Assembly (NCBI GenBank): GCA_018816735.1
Contig: JAHIVH010000061.1
Span: 186,001-250,000, forward strand
Direction: 5' to 3'
DNA from: Pseudomonadota bacterium
GTDB lineage: Bacteria; Desulfobacterota; Desulfobacteria; Desulfobacterales; JAHIVH01
Length of the DNA: 64,000 bases
Position 1 is the stretch's first letter. The number at the start of each line of letters is the position of its first letter. The translations under genes were made by a program, and so were the position numbers. The notes below the pieces were generated by a model, which did no database searches, was not told the DNA's origin, and worked only from the letters and a program-made list of their open reading frames with translations. Of this stretch, positions 53,992 through 63,749 are shown piece by piece.

Positions 53992-54960
53992 ATGGTATTC
54001 AAAACAAAAATAACCGAAATGCTTGGTATAAAATACCCCATCATCGGGGGGACCATGATGTCGATCACCGATGCGGATTTTGCGGCGGCTATCAGCAATG
54101 CAGACGGCCTGGGTGTTCTGGCGTCTGCCATTTATAAAACCAATGAAGATTTTGAGGCTGCTGTTGACAGGCTCTTATCGCTCACCAGCAAGCCTGTGGC
54201 CGTGAACATCAACCTGTTTCCCGGACTCATGCCTGCGGATAACGAGGCCTATTCGGAAATACTCATCAATAAAGGCATCAAGATTGTTGAAACCTCAGGC
54301 CATTCCGCACCTGAAAACCTGTGCAAAAAATGGAAAAGTGCCGGTCTTATATGGATCCACAAATGTGTCGGGGTCAGGTATGCCGTAAAAGTCGCAAAAA
54401 TGGGTGCCGATATCGTGACTGTGGTTGGATATGAAAATGGCGGTGCCACCGGCAAGCTCGATGTGGCCACCCTTCCCCTGATTCCTTCTGTGGTTGATGC
54501 GGTCAACATACCGGTCATCGGAGGCGGAGGCGTATCCGATGCCCGCGGATTTCTGGCCCTTCTCGCTCTTGGCGCCGAAGGCGTCATCATTGGCACCCGG
54601 CTTTTGATGACCAGAGAAGCGCCGATTCACGATAACCTCAAAAACGCCCTTGTAAAAGCGACTGAAACCGAAACGATTCTTGCCATGAGATCGATTGGCG
54701 CAACCCACCGCGTATGGGACAATGTCTGCGCCAGGCGTATATTAGAACTCGAGGCTGCGCAAGCCGGTCTGGATGAAATCTTCGCAGCCGCAGCCGGTGA
54801 CAAGGCACGGAAAATGTATCGGGAAGGCGATCTTGATGTCGGTATGATTTCATGCGGTCAGGGCGTGGGACTCTGCAAGGATATACCCACGGTAAAAGAT
54901 CTTTTTGACCGGATTATAACAGATGCCGCAGCCATTCATGGCAGGATCAAACCGGTTTAA
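53992..54960 (+). CDS. NAD(P)H-dependent flavin oxidoreductase, nitronate monooxygenase-like
   Basis: A 322-residue TIM-barrel flavoprotein of the NMO/FabK-like group: KYPIIGGTMMSITDADFAAA, VVGYENGGATGKLD and IPVIGGGGVSDARGFLALLALGAEGVIIGTR are typical. It binds FMN and reduces or oxidises an organic substrate in the cytoplasm; exact role is open. GGGAG lies 6 bases upstream of the ATG. It is 146 bases after the menaquinone operon. Confidence 0.85.
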   Translation: MVFKTKITEMLGIKYPIIGGTMMSITDADFAAAISNADGLGVLASAIYKTNEDFEAAVDRLLSLTSKPVAVNINLFPGLMPADNEAYSEILINKGIKIVETSGHSAPENLCKKWKSAGLIWIHKCVGVRYAVKVAKMGADIVTVVGYENGGATGKLDVATLPLIPSVVDAVNIPVIGGGGVSDARGFLALLALGAEGVIIGTRLLMTREAPIHDNLKNALVKATETETILAMRSIGATHRVWDNVCARRILELEAAQAGLDEIFAAAAGDKARKMYREGDLDVGMISCGQGVGLCKDIPTVKDLFDRIITDAAAIHGRIKPV

Positions 54961-55000
54961 CAGGGACGTCTCAAAAACCTCTCATGATTAAGGATGCAAA

Positions 55001-57112
55001 GTGAAATCGTCCGGAAATTTTTTAACGGCTATTTTTAAAAATCTGTTTGTGATTGTTTTTCTGGTTCTGTTGGTAATCTATGGCATAACAGGCTTTTTCG
55101 TGCTTCCCCCTATGGTTGAAGACACGCTCAAGTCGGTTGTCTACGAGCAGACCGGCAGAGACCTTCATCTGGACAAGGTGAAAATAAATCCTTTTGCCTT
55201 GACCGTCAGGATAGAAGGCTTCTCAATTCCAGGTGAAAACAGCGAGGATTTGTCCGGATTCAAACAGCTTTATGTAAATGTCAAGGCAATCGCCCTTTTT
55301 TGGCTTTCCGTGCATGTGGATGATATTGTGCTTGAGGAACCCTTTGGCAATTTAATCATCGGTTCTGACGGCAAGTGGAATTTTTCAGATATCCTTGATA
55401 ATATTACCGCCAATGGCGCTGCAGAGGCTGAACCGGAAGAAACGGATGCGGATAAACAACCTGTTCACGTCAGTATCTCCCGAATTGACATTCATGGGGG
55501 CCATGTCCGCTTTCAGGATCAGGCACTTGAAACACCAGCAGATATAACACTATCCGATATCCGCCTGAATGTTTCCGGTTTCAGCACAAAACCAGGGACC
55601 CCTTTCAAAACCGGTTTTTCGGCAATCCTTCAGAACCGAGGCCAGATTAAACTGGACGGATATTCAAAACTGTTTCCCCTTCATTCAAAACTTGAGGCAA
55701 CCCTCAAAACCATTCCGTTGTCTCTTGCCCAACCCTTTGTAAACGAGACCATGGCGATCTCTATTCAAAACGGAAATATGGATCTCAATGCAAATATCGA
55801 GCTTGAACAGAAACCGGATGACACCCTTTCAGGATTGATAACCGTCAACACCGATACCAATGACCTGCACATCATCGAAAATATGACCGGCAATGACCTC
55901 TTCCGGATGAAAAAACTGTCTATTGAAGGGGTTCATATATCACTCAAACCGTCTGATTTATCTATCGGCCGGATTTTCCTTTCTGATCCTGAAATTTATG
56001 CAGGCGTCCTTGAAAACGGCCAGCTGACCGTCAGCCTGCTATCCAAACCTTCCAAAAAAGAACTGCCGGTTGAGGAAAAAAAGCCTGTTCAAGTTACGGC
56101 CATGGGCAAGGAAAAGGAACCGTCTGATCCTTTGAAGTTCAAGATCACCGCCATCGATATGACAAATGGCATGGTGACATTCACTGATCAGTCTGTCAAA
56201 CCGGAGTGCCGGGTGGTGCTGTCCGGATTAAACGCTTCCCTAAAAAACATTTCATCTGACCCGGCGACAACATCCGGGATTGAAATACAGGGAAAGCTGG
56301 ACCCGTATGCCCCATTCACGGTTTCCGGAGAGTTTGCATTACTGTCACAACGCCCGTTTAACTTCCTCAATATGAACCTCACGGATGTTGATCTGAAAAA
56401 TTTTAGCCCCTATGCGGGGAAATATATGGGAAAAGAGATCGAAAAAGGAAAACTGAACCTGTCACTCGACTATAAAATCGCAGAGCGCAAGCTGACTGCC
56501 CGTAACACTGTATTTATGGACCAGTTCACCCTGGGAAAAAAAGTGGACAGTAAAGACGCGGTAAAGCTGCCCGTTGAACTGGCCATAGGTCTTTTAAAAA
56601 ATCTCAAGGGTGAAATCCACGTTGATCTTCCCGTGGAAGGAAATCTGGATGATCCTGAATTCAAGTATGGCAGGACAGTCTTGAATGCCATTGCCAATCT
56701 CATCACCAAAGCAGCCACGTCCCCTTTCAAGCTTCTTGCTGATATTGTCGGAGGGGGGGAAGATCTGGGGAACATCCGCTTTTCTCCAGGTGATGATCTG
56801 TTGAGCAAGGAATCACAGAAGAAGGTGTCGGATTTGGCAAAAGCCCTTCATGAAAGACCGAAGCTCAACATTGAAATCAAGGGGACTTATGATCCCATGA
56901 AAGACAGAGACGTTCTCGCCAAAAGAAAAAAAAATCAGAAAATTTCCGAGACCATGCTTGTTACCCTTGCAGAAAAGAGAGCGGAAGCCATCCGGAAAAA
57001 ACTGGTATCAGGCGGCCTTGAAACCCGGCGTATCTTTATGACAGCGGTTCAGAAAAAAGAGTCTAAAGATTCCATCGGGGTGGATTCAATCCTGATCCTG
57101 AAAACGAATTAA
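55001..57112 (+). CDS. DUF748/AsmA-like membrane-anchored protein
   Basis: A 703-residue protein with one N-terminal membrane segment (LFVIVFLVLLVIYGITGFF) and a long periplasmic part in which repeated stretches (RIEGFSI, ISRIDIHGGHVRFQDQAL, IRLNVSGFSTKPGTPF, MNLTDVDLKNFSPYAGKYMG) match the DUF748/AsmA-like family, linked to envelope lipid homeostasis. The C-terminus (KKVSDLAKALHERPKLNIEI) is helical. The start is GTG with AAGGA 6 bases upstream. It lies 40 bases after the flavoprotein gene and may be co-transcribed. Confidence 0.75.
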   Translation: MKSSGNFLTAIFKNLFVIVFLVLLVIYGITGFFVLPPMVEDTLKSVVYEQTGRDLHLDKVKINPFALTVRIEGFSIPGENSEDLSGFKQLYVNVKAIALFWLSVHVDDIVLEEPFGNLIIGSDGKWNFSDILDNITANGAAEAEPEETDADKQPVHVSISRIDIHGGHVRFQDQALETPADITLSDIRLNVSGFSTKPGTPFKTGFSAILQNRGQIKLDGYSKLFPLHSKLEATLKTIPLSLAQPFVNETMAISIQNGNMDLNANIELEQKPDDTLSGLITVNTDTNDLHIIENMTGNDLFRMKKLSIEGVHISLKPSDLSIGRIFLSDPEIYAGVLENGQLTVSLLSKPSKKELPVEEKKPVQVTAMGKEKEPSDPLKFKITAIDMTNGMVTFTDQSVKPECRVVLSGLNASLKNISSDPATTSGIEIQGKLDPYAPFTVSGEFALLSQRPFNFLNMNLTDVDLKNFSPYAGKYMGKEIEKGKLNLSLDYKIAERKLTARNTVFMDQFTLGKKVDSKDAVKLPVELAIGLLKNLKGEIHVDLPVEGNLDDPEFKYGRTVLNAIANLITKAATSPFKLLADIVGGGEDLGNIRFSPGDDLLSKESQKKVSDLAKALHERPKLNIEIKGTYDPMKDRDVLAKRKKNQKISETMLVTLAEKRAEAIRKKLVSGGLETRRIFMTAVQKKESKDSIGVDSILILKTN

Positions 57113-57238
57113 TTTGATACTTCATTAAAGATATTGATTTGAGTATCCGATGATGACTGAAATAATAATATTGCACAGTTTAAAGTTATTTTGTGATGAC
57201 TCGGTTTATTCACAACTTGAGCGTCGAAAGGGGCAGCA

Positions 57239-58072
57239 ATGAATATCAATGTTGAAAAAATAATTGAAGTTATGACCACCTATCTAAAGGAATATTCACC
57301 CAAAGTGATCGCAGCACTATTAGTCCTTGTTATCGGTAAAATCATTGCCCGAAAAATTGCCAACCTGATTTCAAAACTTCTCAAAAGAAATAAAGTGGAT
57401 ATCACCCTGATCGGATTTCTGGAAAGTATCATCTATTATACGCTCTTGATTATTGTCGTGATCGCGGCAGCCGGTCAGCTGGGAATCAACACCACATCAT
57501 TTCTAACGATTGTAGGCGCCGCCGGTCTCGCTGTGGGTCTCGCCCTCAAAGACACCCTTTCCAATTTTGCATCAGGCGTCATGCTCATTCTTTTCGCGCC
57601 TTTCCGGGTGGGAGACGCGGTAAATGCCGGTGGTGTCGGTGGAAAGGTTGAAAAAATAACCGTCTTCAACACCATTATCCACACACCGGATAATCAGAAA
57701 GTCATCGTTCCCAACAGCAATATCACCAGCGGCGTCATCACCAATATCACCGCGAACCCGACCAGGCGTGTGGATCTTTCCGTGGGTATCGGTTACGGAG
57801 ACAGTATTCCCAAGGCAAAAGACATTTTGAACAGGATAGTGAAAGAAGACAAACGAATCCTTCCTGACCCGGCGCCAACGATTGCTGTTTCAGAACTGGG
57901 CAGCAGCAGCGTCAATTTTGTCATCAGGCCCTGGGTGAAAAAGGAGAATTACTGGGATGTGTATTTCAGCCTGACGGAAAAAATCAAAATAACCTTTGAT
58001 GAAGAAGGAGTTTCCATTCCCTATCCCCAGACGGATGTGCATCTGTTTCAGGAAGGAAAGAAGGAATCGTAA
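57239..58072 (+). CDS. Small-conductance mechanosensitive channel (MscS family, short form)
   Basis: A 277-residue channel: three membrane segments, then the pore helix GAAGLAVGLALKDTLSNFASG, LFAPFRVGD and the beta domain VPNSNITSGVITNITANPTRRVD, ending PYPQTDVHLF. It releases solutes during hypo-osmotic shock. GGGG lies 5-8 bases upstream of the ATG. It is the intact counterpart of the broken large MscS at 27.6-30.0 kb. Confidence 0.9.
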   Translation: MNINVEKIIEVMTTYLKEYSPKVIAALLVLVIGKIIARKIANLISKLLKRNKVDITLIGFLESIIYYTLLIIVVIAAAGQLGINTTSFLTIVGAAGLAVGLALKDTLSNFASGVMLILFAPFRVGDAVNAGGVGGKVEKITVFNTIIHTPDNQKVIVPNSNITSGVITNITANPTRRVDLSVGIGYGDSIPKAKDILNRIVKEDKRILPDPAPTIAVSELGSSSVNFVIRPWVKKENYWDVYFSLTEKIKITFDEEGVSIPYPQTDVHLFQEGKKES

Positions 58073-58088
58073 TAAATACATTATTAAA

Positions 58089-58125
58089 CGCCCTGCCCGG
58101 ATGCTATCGCCTGACAGGGCGCTTT
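58089..58125. terminator. Bidirectional terminator-like repeat between convergent genes
   Basis: CGCCCTG (58089-58095) and CAGGGCG (58115-58121) form a 7-bp stem with a 19-base loop, followed on the + strand by CTTTT and on the - strand by a short TTTA run. It separates the MscS stop (+) from the HlyD-like stop (-). Confidence 0.55.
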
Positions 58126-59337
58126 TCAAAGCACAACCCTCACCTGGGATCCGGGAAGCAATGCTTTCTCAGGCGATATTTTTAATCTAAAATAGATACC
58201 GTAACCTGCCCCCGGAAATTCTTTTACTAGTGGATCGGGAATTTTTGTATTTGCACCAATTTTTTCAACATGGGCCTCTGTTATCCAATCGTGTCTTCCT
58301 TCAGTATAAATAGTCGCCGGCATACCAATTCGAACAGCATGGGCTTTATCATTTTCAAGATATGCATCCACCCATTGAATATTTTTTGATACCAATACGG
58401 CCATGATCTTATTTTTCGATACGGTCTGTTTTGGGCTCACATCGATCCACGTGACAACCCCATCAAAAGGTGCCACGAATGTGACTGGGGATGTTGTTTT
58501 TCGTAATGACTCAAGTTTAGCCACGGCGATATTGATGTCTGCCAAAAGACGTTTCTTATTTATTGCATAAGATGTTTCATACTCCGAAGAATCAAGCAAC
58601 ATCATCTGAATGGATGCGAATTCAGAATCAGAAAACAATTCGGATTCAGACATATCGAGGTCGTTTAACGCTTGATCCAAGGCCATTTTACCCAACATCA
58701 TTTCGGTTTCCGCAGAAATCATATTTTCACGGGTAGCGGCATTGAGTGTGGCCAACAATTTAATCCGATCATACCTGCCTTTTTTGAGTTCATACAATTT
58801 TTTCTGACGGTCCACCTCAATTTGTTTTTGCTTATAGGACAGTTGTCGCTTTTGTTCTAATTGATCAATGGCCTTATGAATAAAATAATCATTCCCAGTC
58901 ATTTCTTTGTCTGCACCCTTATTTACGGATATTTCATCCGGATTCAAAGCAGCCTCAAGCACTTCAAGTAAAGGCAGTGTGTCTTCTTTAATTTTAAGAT
59001 TTTCTTCAGCCTCCACAATCAAGTCATGATCAAATGGAACAAATGACAGGACAGAATCGCCCGATAAAAAGTGATCTCCGGCACTCAGATGCACCTCGGT
59101 CACGATGCCATCTTTTCGTGCATTGATTTCCATTACCTCGCCGGAGACCAGACCAAAAGCATAGATGTGCCTTGCCTGATAAAGTCTGCATCCCCCCCAT
59201 ATCAGAATAATGACACCGGTTATGAGAAGAAAAAGTTTGAATACAGGCTTGTGCTGAACCGTTTTATTTTTCGTATCTGTCTGAATCTGAGACACCGGGG
59301 GTTGGGATGACTCCTGATCTCTGAATTTAATTTTCAT
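58126..59337 (-). CDS. HlyD-type membrane-fusion adaptor
   Basis: A 403-residue adaptor: one N-terminal membrane segment (LFLLITGVIILIWGGC), a lipoyl-like start (GEVMEINARKDGIVTEVHLSAGDHF), a long coiled coil (about 85-250) and a beta-barrel domain (FDGVVTWIDVSPKQTVSKNKIM). This is the layout of HlyD/EmrA-type adaptors that link an inner-membrane pump to an outer-membrane channel. No transporter or TolC gene is adjacent. The ATG at 59337 has GAGGGA 4 bases upstream. It is 8 bases from the stop of the unrecognised gene upstream on the same strand. Confidence 0.8.
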   Translation of the reverse strand: MKIKFRDQESSQPPVSQIQTDTKNKTVQHKPVFKLFLLITGVIILIWGGCRLYQARHIYAFGLVSGEVMEINARKDGIVTEVHLSAGDHFLSGDSVLSFVPFDHDLIVEAEENLKIKEDTLPLLEVLEAALNPDEISVNKGADKEMTGNDYFIHKAIDQLEQKRQLSYKQKQIEVDRQKKLYELKKGRYDRIKLLATLNAATRENMISAETEMMLGKMALDQALNDLDMSESELFSDSEFASIQMMLLDSSEYETSYAINKKRLLADINIAVAKLESLRKTTSPVTFVAPFDGVVTWIDVSPKQTVSKNKIMAVLVSKNIQWVDAYLENDKAHAVRIGMPATIYTEGRHDWITEAHVEKIGANTKIPDPLVKEFPGAGYGIYFRLKISPEKALLPGSQVRVVL

Positions 59338-59345
59338 GTTTTCCC

Positions 59346-59906
59346 TCAATTGCCATCAGTTATTGAAACAGGTTCACGTGAAAGAAAATGTTTTACCGCT
59401 GAATCATCATGATAGGATATTCCTCGAAATCCAGGAAGGGTTGATGACTGACATTTTATCGTATTTTTTAACATCTCCAAGCTCTCCAGGGAGATCCTGC
59501 TGAGGGTTTCCTCGGAAATAGCGTTTTCTGATAATTCAATCCCCACTTCAAACGGTTTTTCAAATGCGTCTGGTATTTTTAAAGCTGCATTCACTATGCG
59601 GTTCGGAGAATCCAGATAAACCATGAATGTCACGCCGTCTGCGATTTCCGACACCTGGGAAAGAAGGAGGGTGTGTTCCGGCAGCAAAAATTTCAAGGGG
59701 CAGTCCACCCATAAATCGAGTCCTTCTGGTAAGAGGGTATCTCTGGCTATGGATAGAAGATTGATATACGAAAGATTATGTTTTTTTCGAATCGTTTCAT
59801 CCGTATCCCAGGATGCCAACGCATGAGGTTCAATATCAAGTTTGACGCCTTCAATTTTCGGTTCAAAGGCATAAAGGGTTTTATTAAATGAAAGTATCGC
59901 CTGAAT
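59346..59906 (-). pseudogene. Unrecognised gene, cut at its 5' end
   Basis: The frame encodes a protein I do not recognise (GLDLWVDCPLKFLLPEH, GVTFMVYLDSPNRIVNAAL, then an acidic helical part). Coding-like sequence continues upstream of the first possible start (a TTG at 59819), through LYAFEPKIEGVKLDIEPHAL, but then hits a stop at 59907-59909 with no start codon, so the real beginning is missing. A chemotaxis-receptor fragment on the other strand is cut at the same place. It lies 8 bases from the HlyD-like gene and may have worked with it. Confidence 0.55.
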
Positions 59907-60647
59907 TCAGAGTCTTGCAGAGAGTGCGTCCGAGCAGGCTGCAACCGTAGAAGAAACATCAGCAGCCCTCGAAGAAATGTCCTCAATTTGAGCCTTACCA
60001 CAACAGATCTGACAAAGGGTGCGGAAATGCTGATGAACAAGAATATCGAAAAATCAGGTCAATCCTTGAAATCAATCGTAGACATCACCTCAAGTATCTC
60101 AAGAATAGAAAGTGAAAGTGATCAGATCGGCCATATCATTCACAATATAGATCAAATCGCATTTCAGACCAACCTTCTGGCGTTAAATGCGGCAGTTGAA
60201 GCTGCTCGTGCAGGGGAAGCAGGTCAAGGGTTTGCCGTTGTAGCGAATGAGGTGAGAAACCTCGCAAAACGGGCAGCAGACGCAGCCAAAAATACACAAT
60301 CCCTCTTAAACGGGACTATCGAACGTGTTGCACAGATATCCCATGCCGTCAAAGAGATGAATGCCAATTTCGAAGGCATCGTCGAATCCGCAACGGTCAT
60401 TGGAGAAAAAACAGCTGCGATCACATCTGCAAGCCATGAACAGTCAAAAGGGATCAAACAGATCAGCGATGCTGCCACCCAGATTGACACTGTAACCCAG
60501 CAGATTGCCTCCAGTGCTGAAGAAACGGCATCTGCTGCGGAGCAGTTGAAGGTCCAGTCTGAAGAGATGGGCGATATGGTTTCTGATCTGAAACGATTTG
60601 TTTACGGGGCAACACATCATCAGCTGGGAAAAAAATTGAACGGGTAA
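59905..60647 (+). pseudogene. Methyl-accepting chemotaxis protein fragment, frameshifted
   Basis: This is the C-terminal signalling part of an MCP. It starts abruptly within the receptor (QSLAESASEQAATVEETSAA) and contains the hairpin tip IAFQTNLLALNAAVEAARAG and the C-terminal helix; the sensor, membrane and HAMP parts are missing. At about 59985-59990 the frame is lost: after LEEMSSI the first frame meets TGA, and the receptor sequence continues in another frame (SLTTTDLTKGAEM), needing a one-base change. It is a decayed fragment joined to the truncated gene on the other strand. Confidence 0.8.
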
Positions 60648-60662
60648 TATCAGAAACAGAAG

Positions 60663-60689
60663 ACCCGGAGAAAAAACTTGCCTCCGGGT
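60663..60689. terminator. Hairpin between convergent ends (possible terminator)
   Basis: ACCCGGAG (60663-60670) and CTCCGGGT (60682-60689) form an 8-bp perfect stem with an 11-base loop between the MCP fragment and the lipoprotein gene on the - strand. Only a short T run follows. Confidence 0.45.
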
Positions 60690-60729
60690 TTCCGGATTGC
60701 CCTTGTTAGCTTGAACAGATCAAATATGG

Positions 60730-61674
60730 CTATAAATTCAGGTCTATCGGCTCGCTGAAATCGATTTCCCTGGATACCTTTCCAATGGTCACGGTTGCGA
60801 TTGTATCGCAAGTGCCACTGCCAAAATCAATCGTTGCTGTATATGACGGGCTGGTACTTGCAATCTTCAGGGTTCCTGAAACCGGGAAATAGCATAAAAA
60901 TAGGGCCGCAACATTTGTAAAAGTGATGCCGTAGGTGTTATTTTCAACGTCCTTGTATTGGCCGGTACCATTCATCGTATATGTATCATCTTCCGGATCA
61001 ATATAGGTTCCGTTGAAATCACAGACAACTGTGAGATTGTCTACCGAAAACGTTTCCGTGCTGGCGTCAGCATCTGTGATGCTTAAATCCGCATCAATGG
61101 CAAGAGTCGCTCTATCCGAGATATCTGCGGTGAGAATAATGTTGCCATCTGTTGTGGTGTCATCCACCGCAAAATCGTTCAACCCAAGTTCGATTTCAAG
61201 GCCACCTGAGGTCGAGTAATCCCATGCTCCTGAAATAATGCCTGAAACACTGATATCATCCATTTTGCATCCCTCCTGAAAGTCGATAGTCAATGTTCGA
61301 CTCAAAATAGAGCCTTTGGTGGATATAACCGGACATCCGCCATTATTATAAAGCTCTTTTTCATCATCAAACGCACGTGTTTTGTAATTTTCATTACCGG
61401 CCACAGCCACACCGGAAACTGTTGACGACAGATCCTTCTGCGCGGAGGAATAGGTGACGGTCGCTGTATTGGTGACAAGTGCTGCGGACATTACCTGATT
61501 GTTTACATTCTCAAAATCATCAGATGTAGGGGCATAGTCTTCCGTGTCTGAAGGCGGGGTATTGTCATTCGAACCACTGTCACTGCTGCTGCCGCCACAA
61601 GCCCAGACAAAAGCCCAGACAATCAGAGAAAAGATCACCAACAGAACCCGTTTCCTGCCTGTCAATTTCGCCAT
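60730..61674 (-). CDS. Lipoprotein of unknown function
   Basis: A 314-residue lipoprotein: the signal ends WAFVWACGGSSSDSG (lipobox Cys near residue 26) and is followed by a Ser/Asp/Pro-rich linker. The mature part is acidic and beta-rich with many Thr/Asp stretches (TVTYSSAQKDLSSTVSG, LTADISDRATLAIDADLSI) and two or three cysteine pairs; I do not recognise a family. GGAGG lies 6 bases upstream of the ATG. It is divergent from the Ntn-hydrolase gene. Confidence 0.6.
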   Translation of the reverse strand: MAKLTGRKRVLLVIFSLIVWAFVWACGGSSSDSGSNDNTPPSDTEDYAPTSDDFENVNNQVMSAALVTNTATVTYSSAQKDLSSTVSGVAVAGNENYKTRAFDDEKELYNNGGCPVISTKGSILSRTLTIDFQEGCKMDDISVSGIISGAWDYSTSGGLEIELGLNDFAVDDTTTDGNIILTADISDRATLAIDADLSITDADASTETFSVDNLTVVCDFNGTYIDPEDDTYTMNGTGQYKDVENNTYGITFTNVAALFLCYFPVSGTLKIASTSPSYTATIDFGSGTCDTIATVTIGKVSREIDFSEPIDLNL

Positions 61675-61816
61675 GAAGTCCTCCTTGTTTTTGAATATTT
61701 AAATGATGAAGATGATTTTAGGTTTGCCTGAAGAATCAGGATGAAAATAATAATAACAAAAATGTGACAATTCGCAAAGGAGAATTCCCCCCTTTTTATA
61801 ATATATACTATTGACA

Positions 61817-61849
61817 GATATTTGTTCATGTTATAAATGAACAAATATC
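61817..61849. promoter_or_regulatory. 13-bp inverted repeat in the divergent intergenic region
   Basis: GATATTTGTTCAT (61817-61829) and ATGAACAAATATC (61837-61849) are perfect inverted repeats with a 7-base centre. A TTGACA begins at 61811 and TATAAA-like bases fall inside, so a regulator bound here would cover a promoter for the gene at 62016 or for the lipoprotein gene on the other strand. Confidence 0.55.
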
Positions 61850-61930
61850 GGGTAAGTAAACTCCGTTATCTTTATATGCTTGATTTTCTGAAATCGGTAC
61901 AGGTTTGAATTTTAATCTGTTTTCAGCATA

Positions 61931-61985
61931 CCCGTAATGTTTCCGCATTACGGGGGGGACCTGGAAAAATCAGGATGATTTTTCC
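61931..61985 (+). promoter_or_regulatory. Two adjacent hairpins in the leader of the Ntn-hydrolase gene
   Basis: CCCGTAATG (61931-61939) pairs with CATTACGGG (61946-61954), loop six bases. GGAAAAATCA (61963-61972) pairs with TGATTTTTCC (61976-61985), loop three bases. Both stems are perfect and lie 30-85 bases before the start at 62016. They could be a structured leader; no known riboswitch class is recognised. Confidence 0.5.
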
Positions 61986-62015
61986 GATAAATCAACCAGA
62001 TTAAAACGAGGCGCC

Positions 62016-63749
62016 ATGTTTAAAAATGATACGCGAGAAACCCCGACACTAAAAGTACTGCCTAATTTCAAACGATTGTTCGTGTTCACCCTCATCTCTC
62101 TCCTGTCCATGTTCAGATTCAACACTGCCGCAACCGGATGTTCATCTTGGGCGCTCTCAGGTGACAGAGCCCCCATTGGTAAAACCATTATTCACAAGAA
62201 CCGTGACAGAACGTCTTTGGCAAAACAAATTGTTGTCCGTATGGAACGATCCCGGCCGGAAGAATACGATTTTCTGGGTACCAAAAGTGTTACGGATGCA
62301 TACTGCAATGCCGGTGTAAACAGTCAGGGACTGGCGGCAGCATTCAATTTGACATATGATACAGGCACTGTCGGCGGTTTTTCCACGACCCATTTTGTGG
62401 AGTTGGTTCTAAGGAACTGTGCCCGGATAGGTGATGAAAATGACCCGGAAGGCGCGTATACATATATCAGTGAAAACTACGGGAATGTCAATAATTCAGG
62501 AACGATGCTTCTCGCAGACCGGGAATGTGTTGCTGTCATCGAATTCAAGCCGTGCGCAATATTCAGGGGCAACTGCGGGATAACGAATGCCACAGATTCA
62601 TATATCCACTCTGAAAATGCTGCCTTAAGCGTCACCAATCATCTGGTTAAACTTGAGAATGTATATTCCGGAGGAAATTCCGAAAGCCGTAAAAAATTTA
62701 TTGATAATTTTTTTGCCGCCAACCAGAATAGAAATATCAGCTTGACAGATTGCTTTGATCTGTCACGTCATCCCCTGCTTTGCAAATATCCGGTAGAAAT
62801 CGCCGTTACCGTGAGCGGCGTGACATTTGCAATTGATATGGCAAACCCTGAAACGGACAGTTGCATGTGGGTGGCGTTAGGCGTGCCCGATACTTCAATC
62901 TATACGCCTTTTCATACAAACCTGCTTAAAAGAGATAATAATGGCGCAGGTAACTTTATTTTGTCGTTTAACCAGGCCATTAATGACAAATGGGGCGTAT
63001 GGAAGGAGGGAGAAGACACTCACAGGGAGGATGCAAGAATTTCCACACTTTCGCAAAACATTCAAAATAAAAATACCGCCAAAAGCCAGTCTGCAGATGA
63101 AATCAGAGATTTTGAATATACGCAGCTGTTTGTGGAGGCACAGTTGAGAAACAAGGGCTCAAATGAATTTTCTACGATGGACAAGTCTGTCGCCAGCATG
63201 ATTTATGGCAAAATGCACGATATTCTTGGCAGGCCTTATGTGGCTTACCAACTGGATATAGATCAATTTCCATTTGAAGGCAAAGAGAATTACAGGAACA
63301 GTTTCCGCGAAGCAGACAAGTACGGCTATTTTGCAATCAGCACCAGTGATGACTACCGCTTTAAAACCAATGATCCCGGAAATTATGACGAAAGCATGAT
63401 CTGGCTGGAATGGTTTATAAAATACAAACCCGAAGACATTTCATCCATCGAATTTACCTTTGAAGGTGCTGTGGGAAATGGGAATGATGGCCATGAACTC
63501 GAATTCTGGGTACTTAATGCGGGAAAGAGCTGGAAAGAAAAAAACGCCTGGGTTAAGGTGGGCGAATCCCACCCGATCAATCAGTATGCAGAAAACGATA
63601 GTCTTATCACGCAAACCCTGAACAAAAATATTCCGTCCTACATTGATGCAGACGGCATGTTCATCTGGGCCGTGGGGCTCCCCACTACCGGCCACAGTGA
63701 TTCTTTATATGCTGATTTTATTGATGTTAAAATCAAGGTCAACAAATAG
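62016..63749 (+). CDS. C45/AAT-type Ntn-hydrolase with long C-terminal extension
   Basis: A 577-residue exported protein. A signal-like segment (FVFTLISLLSMFRFNTAA) is followed by Cys42 in TGCSSWALSGDRAPIG, which fits the N-terminal nucleophile of the acyl-coenzyme A:6-APA acyltransferase/C45 amidase family, activated by self-cleavage before the Cys; HKNRDRTS and NSQGLAAAFNLTYDTG are further family marks. Such enzymes cleave amide bonds of acyl amides or peptides. The C-terminal half (beyond about residue 350) is not part of the family core and may be an extra beta domain. GAGG lies upstream, and a two-hairpin leader precedes it. Confidence 0.65.
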   Translation: MFKNDTRETPTLKVLPNFKRLFVFTLISLLSMFRFNTAATGCSSWALSGDRAPIGKTIIHKNRDRTSLAKQIVVRMERSRPEEYDFLGTKSVTDAYCNAGVNSQGLAAAFNLTYDTGTVGGFSTTHFVELVLRNCARIGDENDPEGAYTYISENYGNVNNSGTMLLADRECVAVIEFKPCAIFRGNCGITNATDSYIHSENAALSVTNHLVKLENVYSGGNSESRKKFIDNFFAANQNRNISLTDCFDLSRHPLLCKYPVEIAVTVSGVTFAIDMANPETDSCMWVALGVPDTSIYTPFHTNLLKRDNNGAGNFILSFNQAINDKWGVWKEGEDTHREDARISTLSQNIQNKNTAKSQSADEIRDFEYTQLFVEAQLRNKGSNEFSTMDKSVASMIYGKMHDILGRPYVAYQLDIDQFPFEGKENYRNSFREADKYGYFAISTSDDYRFKTNDPGNYDESMIWLEWFIKYKPEDISSIEFTFEGAVGNGNDGHELEFWVLNAGKSWKEKNAWVKVGESHPINQYAENDSLITQTLNKNIPSYIDADGMFIWAVGLPTTGHSDSLYADFIDVKIKVNK

